Assembly: GCA_020631735.1 (NCBI GenBank)
Contig: CM036215.1
Span: 16,208,346 to 16,272,345, forward strand
Length of the DNA stretch: 64,000 nucleotides
Source: Saccharum officinarum
Taxonomy: Eukaryota > Streptophyta > Magnoliopsida > Poales > Poaceae
Reading direction: 5' to 3'
A model generated the notes under the pieces. It was not told the DNA's origin, did no database searches, and saw nothing but the letters and a program-made list of their open reading frames with translations. The position numbers and the translations under genes were made by a program. This document shows, piece by piece, positions 22,438 to 35,165 of this stretch; within the stretch, counting starts at the first letter, position 1, and each line of letters opens with the position of its first letter.

Positions 22438-23265
22438 GGGAGGAAGACTCTCCACCTTCACATCATCTAGCAATATGGTACTAATTTGATGTTGCACCGT
22501 CCACCTCCGTAATAGGTCTAAATAGACATTAAGGCCCATTATCAAGGTATTAGACTAATAGAAAATGATTTCTGCTCATGTACAGGGGATAGGAGACAGG
22601 GATGCAGCGTCCTGGCATTAGCTAGCTAGCTGGTCACGTAAGTCACTTGCATACACGTATACATGTATATACGTATATTTAAGATACGGCGAGAGATAGA
22701 GAGAGCTACGAGCGACGGCTCGCGATAAGAGTTGTACTTCTGGAACCAGGGCGTCGAGGGCTATGCCGGCATAAATATAGTCGTAGGGTTTGGAAACTTT
22801 TAGGATTTTCTTAATTTCGGGATTATTTTAATTCCGTGAATAAAATAATTCCAGAAAATCTAAAATTACCTTTTTGGCCGTGAAAAATAGTCCGGAGCTC
22901 AGAAAAATCACGGGAAAAATCCCGGAGACTCTTGGAGAGATAAGGAACTCAACTAAATGAGTTTGAGCTCATGAAAAGATTGATGAAGAGATCAAGGAAA
23001 AAGATTAAGCTCACGGAAATTGAAAATTTTAAATCCAGAAAATACCAAAAAGTTTTCCGATGAAAAGTAAACATCGTCCTATGATATTTTGAAAATAATA
23101 ACACTCACCAACACCAAAGACAAGCATCAAACAAACACCACAATTTTCTATATTTAAATTAGCAACAACTTAACTTATCTAATAAATTTATTCAAACATT
23201 GAAATCATTTATTTTATTTAGTATTTTTCATGCACAACCCAAAATAAAAAATTTTGGGTGTGACA

Positions 23266-25904
23266 AATCTACCCCACTTAACAGGAATCTCGTCCCGAGA
23301 TTCAGAGAGACTAGGGAGAAAGATAAAGTTGATCTGCAAATCTTCACTCTTCTCTGATCAACTCTTATCCAATGATAATGCCACAAGATCATAACCAACT
23401 TTGTAAAGGTATCCTTTAGGCCCTTACGATTCTTATAAATGGTTCCAACAGATTACCACTCTGAGAAAGGATACCTGCGCTCGATAGTGATTTTGCAACC
23501 ATGTAAATAGGTGATGCTTCCAAGTGATGAAATAGAACGTATAAAACCTCCATCTTGTATCGTGCTTTTAGTTCATCAAACCCCCTTAAGAAGAGATCAA
23601 CTAGAGAACACCAGAGGATAACTTGCATTTGTTTCTGAGTGATGACTACCATCATGTCCTTCTGGCATCCCAAAGAGATTCATGAGCACATGCAAGAACA
23701 AGTAACATGCACTTCATCGCGAGCAGAAAAATGGCAATGCAGAAATACAGTTATAACTCGAGTTCTACGAATCCAATGATATTATAGCTTATACCGTTGG
23801 AAAGCTTATCAAATTTACTACAACTTCCTTATAGAACACTTCTCCAGATTCTGCAGTTAAGGTAGTCGAAAACTGTGCACAACAGAAACTATTCCAGGTT
23901 GCTGACAGCACAAATGCGTCGCCTTGTGATTTTCATAACTCCCAAATCATAATAGCTATCAGGGTGGTTCTTACGGTCAGAGAAAGATATTGAAGTCTAC
24001 TGTTGTCCAGAATTTATCCATGATTTTTGGACATCCAAAAATAGAGATATAAGCTATGGGAGACAGACTGCACTAAAAAGACAGGATAAGATAAAAATGA
24101 GATTCAGAGAGATTAGAGAGATAGATAACACTAATCTTCAAGTCTTCATGCTTCTTTGCTTTGCGTTGATGAGATATAAGACATAGATCAAGGATAGCCA
24201 AAAGATGACAAGAAAGATAAAGTTTGATCTTCAGTTCTTCGTACCTCGTCGCTTGAGATTGTTGATGGTAGCAGACACTACCCCACTTAACAAAGATTTT
24301 GTTCCACCTAGCAATGTCATTGAAGGCAACACTTTGCAATTCATAAAAATCTTGATCAGGATCAAACTGATAATGATACCATAGGTTCAAAACCAACATA
24401 GCGAAGATATCCCTCAGATTCTTGTGATCCACGTAGATGTCGCTCTTATAATCCCAATAAATGCCACACTTACAGCCTTAAGAGCTTTCCACATTCAACT
24501 CTCTTGAGCTCTTCTTCATAGTAACTCCACTAGAGAATACCTATCCAAGTAGAAAACTCACTTCACTTAAAACTTACTAAACATACTTGATATGGGGGTG
24601 ATGTCATCTAAGTTTCCAGGAAACTAACTATAGACTTCCAACATCTCCTTCCTATGTCGTCCATGCTAACTTGTATAGAGTATGTTGAATTGAATGTTAA
24701 ACTTCCAACTGATGATAGCTTAAAGTGAAGACTAGTCCTGACGAATACTCGAGCTTCTTGTAGATGATCCAACAAAGCACTGATCTCAAGCAAACAACAC
24801 TAGCACATGAGTAGACTTCCAATCATAGAGATAACCACTTCTTCCAAGTGAAGCACTAGGACATAGGAAACCTTCATCTTACAACACTCACAACTTTGCT
24901 ACCCCTCTTAAGAAAAAGAAACTAGGGGACACCAAAGTAACTTGCATCTCCTTTTATACTAGATAACCATAATCATCTCTAATGTAAGATTCCAAGGCAA
25001 ATCAATGAGATTCAAAGATATCCAATGATATATTCACTTATACAAGATAAGGAAGTAATGCAGAAAATTTCTGGGCGAATTCCAATTTTAGCAGTCCAGT
25101 AAATCTGACATAACTCGAGCTACAAAGATCCAAATGAAGTGATCTTTACATGATTGGAAAGCTTATAAAATTATCTACAACTTTTATTCACAACACTTTT
25201 CCAGATTCTGTCCATAAGTTAGTCAAAAACTGAACTTAACCGAAACTGTTTCAGGATTCCAGACTGCGCAGTGACCCCAACTTGGAACAGGTATATCTCT
25301 TAGCTCATAATAGATAAAAAGATAAGTCCAGTGGGTTTGGAAAGATACAGAAGTCTAGTTATTCCCAGTAAAATTTTATAAATTTCTCATGTCCATATCT
25401 TGAGATATAATAGAAACATTGCAGACTGCTATAGAAATCAGCATGCGGAGTATTACGTAAAACCTACCCCACTTAACATGGATCGAGCTACTCCTCAAGA
25501 CTTATTTCTTCCAAGCCACCTTTGAAACACGAAAACAAGGCAACACACAAGCAATACATCAAGCAAAACAAGCACACATCACATCATCGGTACTACACGT
25601 GCTTCTTCAATAATGGTGGTCATCCTATTGGCACATTGGAGATGATGAAAGGCCATCGAACTTTTGAACAAGGTAAGATCAGAAAACTTTTAGTAAAATC
25701 AACATAAAACAAAATCCAATGGAGTAAGAAATAATAGCTCAAAGGAAGCTACCAAGGATGGGATACAACAAGACAAGGAAGAGAAAATAGTCAAAATCAA
25801 TGAGTCAAGGTATGACAAATTAGTTTTATAGTAAAATGAGTTTTAGAATACGTCCAGTGCTACTTGGCATACGTCCTACAGTCAACACCGCTCTGATACC
25901 ACTC
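23266..25904 (-). other. Noncoding internal domain of the LARD-like element
   Basis: No frame above about 120 codons and no retroviral motif. The sequence ctaccccacttaac occurs three times (23269-23282, 24278-24291, 25464-25477), spaced 1009 and 1186 bp. The first is part of the polypurine tract beside the LTR (minus strand gttaagtggggtag). Two diverged copies of the spacer module seen before gag in Gypsy1 lie at about 23690-24060 and 25060-25440. The domain thus looks like a repeated unit of spacer plus purine tract. Confidence 0.6.
25890..25901 (-). other. Primer-binding site, Met-tRNA type
   Basis: On the minus strand TGGTATCAGAGC lies three bases after the 5' LTR, complementary to the 3' end of initiator Met-tRNA, the usual primer of plant LTR elements. 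It is followed by ggtgttgactgtaggacg, also present after the primer site of Gypsy1 and Gypsy2. Confidence 0.85.
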
Positions 25905-27818
25905 TGTCACACCCGGTTTTCTAAAGAACAAAACCAGGCTAATCATATGTGTGCCCAGGAAGTCCACACATATGCCAGAATGAAAAAGTATCAGAAACAA
26001 TGTTATTATATAACGTATACATAGCTATATTAACACTTACATCAGAGTATCGCGGAACGGTGACTAAACTTCAGGCTCCATTCTTCTCAGGGACGGCTGA
26101 CTGGGGGTAACATATGCCTAGCACTTCTACTAGTCTTCTGGAAATTCCACTACACCTTTGTCCTTCTTCCGAGTAGCATCTTACTACACACTGGAGTGTT
26201 GGGGAAATAGCAAGAGTGAGTCCATGTCGAACTCAACAAATATAACACAGGGTTCATGAGGCTCAAAAAGGCTAGACACTGTTTAACTGCGTTTAGCTTT
26301 TATTCATTATATAATTAGCAATTGAGTAGCATCAAGGTATTCCAATTCCCATTAATGAGCCAATGATCAATTGCAATAACGATAATGAATAGCATTAACA
26401 TGAGCATAATAATAACAACAGTAATTAAACATGATATAACAATGGTGATCATCTATCTGTAAATGTTCCAAGGCCGCTCGTATCCGTGAGCACGGCTAGT
26501 ATACCAGTTTTTAAACTCTGCGCAGAGGTGTACACTTTCACTGTGAGTCATGATTTCCATATGCTAAGGGGTCATGAATCCCTAAGCACAAGAAACCATA
26601 TAAAACCATTCAAAAGTTCGTCTAACAAGTTAGGGCCATTAGATTTCACTCGGCAGGCAGATGTAGAACCCCCCTTCCCTGTGGCACAACAACCGCAGCC
26701 TATACACACTAGGCCAGGGGCTCGCACTACACCCAAAGTGTCAAGCCATTCTTACGCTATTTAAGGTAACCACTAACAAGCTAGAAAAGGTCTCTTGAAC
26801 AACTAAAGCCAGAGCCATATAGCCCTCACAGCTGTACTGTATGTCCCGGATGATCACGTACAGATAAGTCCTTATGGAGAGAAACTAGAGCAACAATATA
26901 ACCCCTTGCTCTAGCCCCCTTTTCAACAGTAATAAAATCATCATTAAAGGTTGATTGCTTAATCCATTAATCAAAATTACAAGATCATTGTTCATGATTA
27001 AGCACTAGCAATAGCTACCCAAATGCACAACCCATAGGTGACAAGGAAACAAGATATCAATAGCTAAGTTATAATCTCTATGGTTGTCAAGGAAGACACA
27101 TGCATATGATATTGATTATAGTGAATAGGTAACAAGGATGGTCCCATGTTATACTTGCCTTGATCAAAGTTCTCCGATAGATACTGCTGGTCCGGCTCAA
27201 AATAATACTCCTAATCGTCGTAGTACTGCTCACCGTCTAAATTCGATCACCAAGCATCAACATACAAACATTCCAAGCAAACATACACGAAGCAAACAAA
27301 AGATACAATTAGAACAGTACACCAACAGTAGAAAAACATTTAGGAAAGCTTACAAAACTATTCTACACGTTACTACAATCACACAGACGTAAAGATCACA
27401 AAAATCGGACTTAAAACGTGAAAGTTATGAATTTTCTAAGATTTCCTATAGATAAATAATTACTTTAATATAAACTCGAAAATTAAATTTTCTAAACCTA
27501 CTGTACAGCTACACTAACATGTAGAGCTCGCAAATATGAACCTAACACAATTTGAACGGGTCAAATCGGAGTCAAAACGGAGAAGATATGGCCTAATCAA
27601 GATAGTATGTATATACGTATTTCTATCGTATTTCGGGATTTGTTTTACTAAAGAAAAACGGCCATAATACCTGCATGACGTGATGATGAGGTCATCAAAC
27701 CAGCAAGTAATTGGAGCAGGGGCAGCACGCACGGTTCCTGGCTAGTGGTGCACGGCCGGCATCTGGATCATCCTCTTCACCACATCATAATGCAAATGCT
27801 CCTTGTACTCCAATGCAT

Positions 27819-28888
27819 TTATTCCCCAGCTGATTCTGAATCACTTTTCTCGCTGCATCTAGGCTGCAAACGAACTGCAGCATCAATTGTTGGAGATACA
27901 GGATCTTCAAAGAACTCTTTCACAGAAACTGTAATTATGCAGTCATCATCAGGGTCTGAATTGGAGCTAGCCACTTTGATTAAAGCTCCAGATTCCTGCC
28001 TGATCTGTTTGATAATTCCACCACCCTTCCCAATTACACCCCCACATTTGCAGCAGCACAAAGTAAACGCAAACTAAACTCCTTTGCAGAGCTCTCATCC
28101 CTTCGTGGTTGGTATAAAGAGGACCAATCTCCTGCCGCATCACCTTTGTAGCCTCCATAAGGAGGAATTACTGGAGTGATCCCTACAACAGGTGCAGTAG
28201 AGGAACCACCAAGGTGGGTGCTCCCTGGATAAGGTTGGGTCAAGCTGGATGCAAGAAGATGCTGTGACTTGGATGGGTTGTCATGGAGGCGAGATGACAC
28301 TTGATGAAGAGCCTTTCTGACAACTACCGTGTCTCCAGATATCTGGAGAAGTTCATCGCCGCTAATGGCACATGCAGGGATATGATCATTACTAAGCACG
28401 CGTATTTGTGCACCAATCTCACTGCGGATTCCTTGGATGATCTGCCCACCTTTTCCAAGAATGCATCCAATCTGGTCTGATGGCACAAGCAAGCGAACAG
28501 TAACTTGAGGTGAAATTTCTTCGCCGTCTTCGTTTTCAGTATAATCAGAGTGGCGCTTTCCATGACTAGTGTCCTGGTGCTGCTCGTCGCCGGCCAAAGT
28601 GGCGAGTGGCGAAGTAGGACAGCAGCGACGGTCGCAGGGACACCGGGGCTGCAGAGGGCCGACGCCGTGCCGGAGATGGTCGCGAGGACGCTGGGCCCCA
28701 GGTGGTGCTCGACCGAGCGCAATTTCCTCTCCGGGTTGCAGCGCGGCGAGCGGATGGAGGAGATCGGCCGCGGGCGAGACGAGTCCAGGCGGCGGGCGGC
28801 GACAGCGGCGGCGGCGGCGGCAATAGCGGCGGCGGCAATAGCGGCGGCAACAACGGTGGAAAACAGGGCTAGTAGGCAGGCCGGACAT
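27819..28888 (-). pseudogene. Captured KH-domain fragment in the 5' LTR (second copy)
   Basis: Same KH-gene segment as in the other LTR, with the same one-base frameshift between the two GKGG motifs. The fragment was therefore part of the LTR before this insertion and was copied by reverse transcription. It sits just downstream of the LTR TATA box (28888-28895 on the minus strand), so it would form the 5' part of the retrotransposon RNA. Confidence 0.8.
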
Positions 28889-28895
28889 ATATATA
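28888..28895 (-). promoter_or_regulatory. LTR TATA box, 5' LTR copy
   Basis: Same tatatata box in the 5' LTR, the copy expected to drive full-length transcripts of the element. Confidence 0.55.
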
Positions 28896-29723
28896 GGGAG
28901 GAAGACTCTCCACCTTCACATCATCTAGCAATATGATACTAATTTGATGTTGCACCGTCCACCTCCGTAATAGGTCTAAATAGACATTAAGGCCCATTAT
29001 CAAGGTATTAGACTAATAGAAAATGATTTCTGCTCATGTACAGGGGATAGGAGACAGGGATGCAGCGTCCTGGCATTAGCTAGCTAGCTGGTCACGTAAG
29101 TCACTTGCATACACGTATACATGTATATACGTATATTTAAGATACGGCGAGAGATAGAGAGAGCTACGAGCGACGGCTCGCGATAAGAGTTGTACTTCTG
29201 GAACCAGGGCGTCGAGGGCTATGCCGGCATAAATATAGTCGTAGGGTTTGGAAACTTTTAGGATTTTCTTAATTTCGGGATTATTTTAATTCCGTGAATA
29301 AAATAATTCCAGAAAATCTAAAATTACCTTTTTGGCCGTGAAAAATAGTCCGGAGCTCAGAAAAATCACGGGAAAAATCCCGGAGACTCTTGGAGAGATA
29401 AGGAACTCAACTAAATGAGTTTGAGCTCATGAAAAGATTGATGAAGAGATCAAGGAAAAAGATTAAGCTCACGGAAATTGAAAATTTTAAATCCAGAAAA
29501 TACCAAAAAGTTTTCCGATGAAAAGTAAACATCGTCCTATGATATTTTGAAAATAATAACACTCACCAACACCAAAGACAAGCATCAAACAAACACCACA
29601 ATTTTCTATATTTAAATTAGCAACAACTTAACTTATCTAATAAATTTATTCAAACATTGAAATCATTTATTTTATTTAGTATTTTTCATGCACAACCCAA
29701 AATAAAAAATTTTGGGTGTGACA

Positions 29724-30519
29724 ATGTAGCACCATGATTAGTTAGATAGTTCTTGCAACACATGAACACTAGATACCTCATGAGATCAATATTATAAGCA
29801 AGGCACTAGTATCACTTGTAAAACATGTAAGGCACATCTAACTATCATCCTATGCATGCTAGTTTTCATTTCATCAATCATTTTCTATATACACCACACA
29901 AGCATGAATAGGAAATTTAAGAACTTGTGACATGCAAGCAAACATATGTAATGCAACATACAAGTTTATGAGCTTGCTCCTCCTACTTGTGTGCTTTAAA
30001 TTTTAATTGATCCCTTTACAATGTCATTTCATTTGTTTGCTCCCCCTATCTATTACTATCTTTATGAATTTCTCTCTCCCTTTGTCATCGATGACCATAA
30101 AAGGTGAGCTCAAATTTTAGATAGGTTGGGGTGAAACCATGATAAGTGAGGATCATTTTCCTTATTTGGTTCAATCTAGATCACTTGGAAAAGATATTTA
30201 ACTCGGTTTGATCCAAGGGCAAGCTTCTTCACACCTCCAAATAAGGGTTATCATGCACCATGTTGAGCTAAACACTTATAGCTTATTTTCTTGATCAAAC
30301 GCTAGGTTCACAAGCCCACAAACATGTCATATGTTATCACTAGATCATTTCAAGCATACAAGCAATAGTGGTACCACACAAGCATCAAATTCATTTAATT
30401 TTCATGAATCAGCCTAAGACATGTGAGGAATGACTAGATGCAATGAACAAGTCCTTAGCAATGGATGAATTACATGTCAACCAAGTTTACCTTGCTTTGC
30501 TTGAAGGAGAGGTATGTCA
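29724..30519 (-). other. Copia 3' noncoding internal region
   Basis: Continuation of the copia element after the insertion; 29724-29728 is the duplicated ATGTA. AT-rich and noncoding, between the end of RNase H and the purine tract at 19144. Confidence 0.6.
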
Positions 30520-31170
30520 TATAATGGGGGTGCATCAACATATATTTGAGAAGTCAAATATGTTCAATTCATTCTTTAGCTTGCAAAACCTTTTCTCATC
30601 AAGTGGCTTGGTGAAGATATCGGCAAGTTGATCATCGGTGCCCACATTCTCAATTGAAATATCTCCTTTTTATTGGTGATCTTTAATGAAATGATGGTGG
30701 ACATCTATGTGCTTTGTTCTTGCTTGTTGAACCGGATTGTTGGTGAGCTTCACGGCACTCTCATTGTCACATAGTAATGATACTTGTTTGAACTTGATTC
30801 CAAAATCATTCAAGGTGGCCTTCATCTAAAGAATTTGTGCACAACAACTACTGACGGCTATATATTCGGCTTTAGTGGTTGAAAGTGTAATATTATTTTG
30901 CTTCTTTGATGACCAAGAAACAAGTGATCTTCTCAATTGTTGACATGTGCCTGATGTGCTTCTTCTCTCAACCTTGCATCCTGCATAGTCAGAGTTCGAA
31001 TATCCAATCAACTCAAACTTTGCTCCTTTGGGATACCACAATTCTACATTTTATGTATGCTTTAAGTACCTCAATATTTCCTTTGTTGCCTTTAAATGAC
31101 TTTCTCTTAGTGAGATTTGAAATCTAGCACACATGCACACACTAAACATTAAGTTGAGAAGAAATCCAAC
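30520..31170 (-). pseudogene. Copia RNase H and reverse transcriptase C-terminal part
   Basis: Minus-strand pieces read in order MFSVCMCARFQ, ELWYPKGAKFELIGYSNSDY, AGCKVERRSTSG and SWSSKKQNNITLSTTKAEYI, then downstream a frame related to the LCDNESAVKLTNNP and TDDQLADIFTKPL motifs that end copia RNase H. Frame breaks and stops interrupt it (for example TAA in place of a codon before ELWYPK). RNase H removes the RNA strand during reverse transcription; this copy is dead. It ends at 31170, where the adjoining reverse transcriptase segment lies inverted. Confidence 0.8.
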
Positions 31171-31643
31171 CATGTCTACAAGTTGAGAAAGGCTTTGTAT
31201 GGTTTGAAGCAAGCACCAAGAGCATGGTATGAGAGGTTGAGGGATTTTCTACTCTCTAAAGGGTTCATTATGGGCAAGATTGACACCACTCTCTTCACCA
31301 AGAAAATTGGCAAGGACTTGTTTGTGTTGCAAATCTATGTTGATGATATCATATTTGGATCAACCAATCAAGATTTTTGTGAGGAGTTTGAAAATATGAT
31401 GCCAAGTGAGCTTGAGATGTCAATGATTGGAGAACTTAGTTACTTCCTTGGTCTTCAAATCAAGCAATTGAACAATGGTACATTTGTGAGTCAAGGCAAG
31501 TACATAAAAGTCATGCTCAAGAAGTTTGGAATGGAAGATGCAAAAGGAATTCATACACCTATGGGGACAAATGGACACTTGGATAGTGATGCAAGTGGCA
31601 ACATGGTGGATCAAAAGATGTATCGGTCTATGATTAAAAGCCT
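31171..31643 (+). pseudogene. Copia reverse transcriptase core, inverted relative to its element
   Basis: A plus-strand frame reads LRKALYGLKQAPRAWYERL, YVDDIIFGSTNQ with the catalytic YVDD, GELSYFLGLQIKQ and VDQKMYRSMI. These are the middle and late motifs of the copia reverse transcriptase. The flanking pieces on the minus strand supply exactly what is missing on either side: LYQMDVKSAFLNGY to VEQPLG at 31644-31777, and MFSVCMCARFQ from about 31148 down. So about 0.47 kb has been flipped in place, not inserted from elsewhere. The frame itself is largely open, which suggests that the inversion is not ancient. Confidence 0.8.
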
Positions 31644-31777
31644 AACCGAGAGGTTGCTCAACATACACAAGCTCATTTATGTACCCATTGAGAAATGCAC
31701 TTTTCACATCCATTTGATACAACTTGATGTTGTGGGCACAAGCATAGGCTAACAAGATCCTAATTGCTTCCAATCTT
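31644..31777 (-). pseudogene. Copia reverse transcriptase, N-terminal-central piece
   Basis: Minus strand reads LEAIRILLAYACAHNIKLYQ then MDVKSAFLNGYINE and VEQPLG, where it meets the inversion breakpoint. At its upstream end (31777) it is interrupted by Gypsy2; the duplicated target ATCTT (31773-31777) is shared with 60661-60665, from where the frame continues. Confidence 0.8.
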
Positions 31778-34645
31778 TGTCACACCTATTTTTAAGGATA
31801 AAAATAGGATGCATAAAAGACTCATGTGCGCCCCAGGAAACAGTCGCACACATAAGTTGACAAATTACAAAGTATCATCACAGTGCTTATTACATAACGA
31901 ATAAGTATTTAAGACATAGTCTTGAACGATAGGTAATAATAACTAATAGTAATTCTTCAGCGGAAACTCCACACAGGGACACGGTTGACTGATTGACACC
32001 AAGACTAGTACTCATTACGATAATCTTCCTCAATATCTTCATCTGTTATGGTGAAAATAGCAAGGGTGAGTCCATTTCGAACTCAACAAATATAACACAG
32101 GGTTCATGAGGCTCAAAAAGGCTAGACATTGTTTAACTGCGTTTAGCTTTTAATCATATATTAGCAATTGAGTAGCATCAAGATAAACCGCTTCCCATTA
32201 AAGAACCAATGATCAATTGTAATAAGGATAATGAATAGCATTAACATGAGCAAATAATAATCAACAATAATTAAGCATGATATAACAGTTATGATCAACT
32301 ATTCCATAAGAATCTCCAAGGCCGCTCGTATCCGTGAGCACGGCTAGTATACCAGTTTTTAACTCTGCGCAGAGGTGTACACTTTCACTGTGAGTCATGA
32401 TTTCCAAATGAGTGGGGAGATCAAGCCCAAACACCCGAGAACCATATAAAGCCACTCAAAAGTTCGTCTAACAAGTTAGGGCCATTAGATTCACTCGCAG
32501 GCAGATGTAGAACCCCCCTTCCCTGTGGCACAACAACCGCAGCCTATACACACTAGGCCAGGGGCTCGCACTACACCCAACGTGGCAAGCCTTTCTTACG
32601 CCATTTAAGGTAACCACTAACAAGCTAGAAAAGGTCTCTTGATCAACTAAAGCCAGAGCCATATAGCCCTCACAGCTGTACTGTATATCTCGGTTATCAC
32701 TTACAGATAAGTCCTTATGGAGAGAAACCAGAGCATCAAGATAATACACATGCTCTAGCCCCCTTTTAACAGAAATAAAATCATCTTAATAGTTGATTGC
32801 TTAATCCATTAATCAAATTACAAGATCATTGTTCTTAGTTTAAGCACTAGCGGTAGCTACCCATATGCATTCCCAAGGTTGACAAGGAATCAAGATAACA
32901 ATCACTAAGTTATAATCTCTAAGGTTGTCAAGGTAAGCACATGCATACGTATGACAATTCAATGTATAGGTAACAAGGATAGTCCTGTGTTATACTTGCC
33001 TTGATCAAAGCTTTCCAAGTGATACTGCTGACTTGGCTCAAAGTAATACTCTGAATCGTCCAGATACTGCTCACCTTCTATACTCGATCATCAATCAACA
33101 ACACACATGCATCCAATCAAACAAACACGAAGCAAACAAAGAGATATAATTAGAACAGTACACCAACAGTAGCAAAACAGTAATAAAAGTTTATAAAACT
33201 TTTCTACACGTTTCTACGATCACACAGACGCAAAGATCACCAAATTCGGAGTTAAAACGTGAAAGTTATGAATTTTCTAAGATTTTCTATAGATAAATAA
33301 ATACTTAATTATAAACTCGAAAAATAAATTATCAAAACTAACTGTACAACTACACTAACATGTAGAGCTCGCAAATACGAACCTAACGCAACTTGAACGG
33401 ATCAAATCAGAGTTAAAATGAAGATTTTATGACCAAAACAATTCTAGTGGCAAAACTGTAATTATCTGAAAACGTATTTTTGACTTAACCGGGAGAGAAT
33501 ACGCTTTCAAAACACGAAAACGTATTTCCAACTATACGCTATGGACGGCGGGTTAATTATTAACAAATCTAGGGGCTCTTTAAGAAGTTTACCCCGCGAA
33601 GGGGTATCTTCTAATCTCAGCCCTTGATCTCAAATTCAACGGTTTGTGTTCATCATCAAGTCTACAGTGGTCATCCGGTCACCCTCTTCATGTCCGGCCA
33701 GCGGCTTCCCCATGGCCGGCGGCTCCTCCATGGCTGGAGATGGTGGATCTCCCCACCGAGACCACCATTCGAGCCCACACTTGCACCAATCGAACGAGAT
33801 GCTTCGCACGAACTCCCCCAAGCAACAAAAACTAGCTACAACTACCCGTATCCGACGCGCGGCAACAAGGAGACGGCGGCGCCATTACTACACTACGATG
33901 AGCTTCAATTCCGCGATACAAAACACAAAAGCTCAAAATAAAAGCATTGGGAGGAAGAGGAGAAGATAACAAACTCACCCAAGCGAAGAAATCGACCACC
34001 AATCCACCCGAAGGCCTCACCCGCGCCCAACCGAAAACGTCAGCAATGCCCTAACCCTAGACCTTGATTTCCCGTGGCTTGCCTATCGTTTTAGTTGAAA
34101 AACAGAAAGAGTAGATACCCGGCTACCCTTTTATAAAGCCACCTCTCCTAGTTCGGTTAGAGAATCGGAGATTGCAAATCGAATCGGTTGAAGATCGAGT
34201 CCCAACCGGTTACGGTGGAAGGTAGAAGAAACGGCTGACAGGCCGACCCCACCGGTCAGCGAAAGGAGGGAGGGAGAGGCGCTGCCGCTGGCTCGGGCTG
34301 GCTCGGCCGCGACGATGCTGAACGGCCCACGCGGGCAGGCGCGGAGAAGATGCAAGCCTCGGCCCGATGGCCCAAGGGAGAGGGAGAGAAGGCAGGTCGG
34401 CCCGGTTGCACAGGTAAGCTGTTTTATTTTTTTTCTTTCTTTCATTTATTCACTTCTATATATATATTTTCCAAAACCAAATCAATTAAAATAAAACAAA
34501 TATAACCACACCACAAAATAAAATAAATGCTACAGCATGAATGCATCACCAAATAGTTTTTTTAAAATTTTTAATTTGCCATTAATTGTTATCTAAACTA
34601 TTTGAAATTCATTATTCCTAAAGTTTAGAATTTTTGGGTGTTACA
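31778..34645 (-). repeat. 3' LTR of Gypsy2
   Basis: 2868 bp. On the minus strand it starts TGTAACACCC after a purine tract and contains a TATA box (rc of ttttata, 34129-34135), the exon-like segment at 33078-32989 and the conserved block at about 32745-32310. Confidence 0.9.
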
Positions 34646-34665
34646 AATTCTACCCCCGTTAAAAG
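34646..34665 (-). other. Polypurine tract of Gypsy2
   Basis: On the minus strand ttttaacgggggtagaattt borders the 3' LTR. A closely similar tract (ttttaaggggggtagaat) borders the Gypsy1 3' LTR, showing that the two are relatives. Confidence 0.8.
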
Positions 34666-34690
34666 AATCTCGTCCTCAAGATTGAACTGC

Positions 34691-35165
34691 TTACTCAAAC
34701 AACTGCGGATATGATTTCCTCAATTCATCCTCTCTTTCCCAAGTTGCCTCTGCCTCTGAATATCGATTCCACTGCACCTTGCACATTTTAATAACCCGAC
34801 TTCGAGTAACTCTCTCAGCAGTCTCTAAAATCTTAATCGGAAACTCTTCATATGTAAGATCCTCCTTAACAGTCAATTCTTCTAAAGGTATCTGCTCCTC
34901 AGACACACGCAAACACTTCTTAAGTTGTGAAACATGAAACACATCATGTACTCCAGATAAATTCTCAGGTAACTCTAATTGATAAGCAACTTCCCCACGT
35001 CTAGTAATAACTTTAAATGGTCCAACATACCTTGGTGCTAGTTTACCTTTCATGTTAAACCTCTTCACACTTTTCATAGGTGACACCTTCAAATAGACAT
35101 AATCACCTACCTCAAAAACTAAATCTCTTCTTCTATTGTCAGCATAACTCTTCTGACGAGACTGT
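34691..35165 (-). pseudogene. Gypsy2 integrase C-terminus with chromodomain-like tail
   Basis: The minus-strand frame reads [43 protein letters not shown] and ends [16 protein letters not shown]...SYPQLFE with a stop at 34691. This is the GPF/chromo-type tail of Tekay/Del chromoviruses, thought to guide integration to certain chromatin. The upstream boundary is the Gypsy1 insertion; the preceding part is at 53746 and above. Confidence 0.85.

Larger units (their letters stand above)
19447..23265 (-). repeat. 3' LTR of the LARD-like element
   Basis: 3819 bp, unusually long. On the minus strand, in order: U3 with a TATA box near 22437, the captured KH-gene segment (22430-21361), a splice-motif-containing segment (20779-20690) and a conserved block (20420-20008) also found in the other two gypsy families. 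Confidence 0.9.
19447..29723 (-). mobile_element. Young non-autonomous LTR retrotransposon with 3.8-kb LTRs (LARD-like), carrying KH-gene sequence
   Basis: Two LTRs of exactly 3819 bp (19447-23265 and 25905-29723) begin TGTCACACCC and end GGGTGTGACA. They are flanked by ATGTA (19442-19446 and 29724-29728). A primer-binding site next to the right LTR and purine tract next to the left LTR set the orientation as minus. The 2.64-kb internal part has no gag, protease, reverse transcriptase or integrase, so the LTRs exceed the internal region and proteins must come from elsewhere; this fits the LARD class. I found only three substitutions between the LTRs by eye, so insertion is very recent. LTR and leader similarity to Gypsy1 and Gypsy2 suggests that such chromovirus-type elements are its source or helper. 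Confidence 0.9.
25905..29723 (-). repeat. 5' LTR of the LARD-like element
   Basis: Same length and order as the 3' LTR, offset by 6458 bp. Differences seen by eye include g/a near 20157/26605, c/t near 20298/26757 and g/a near 22476/28934. Confidence 0.9.

Noticed and set aside
22092..22484. Plus-strand Ala-rich frame of 130 codons, and its copy at 28550
   Set aside because: Product of the GGC-type repeat read on the wrong strand opposite the captured KH segment.
31183..31752. Plus-strand reverse transcriptase as an independent copia insertion
   Set aside because: Flanking minus-strand pieces complement it exactly with nothing duplicated, so an in-place inversion explains it better.
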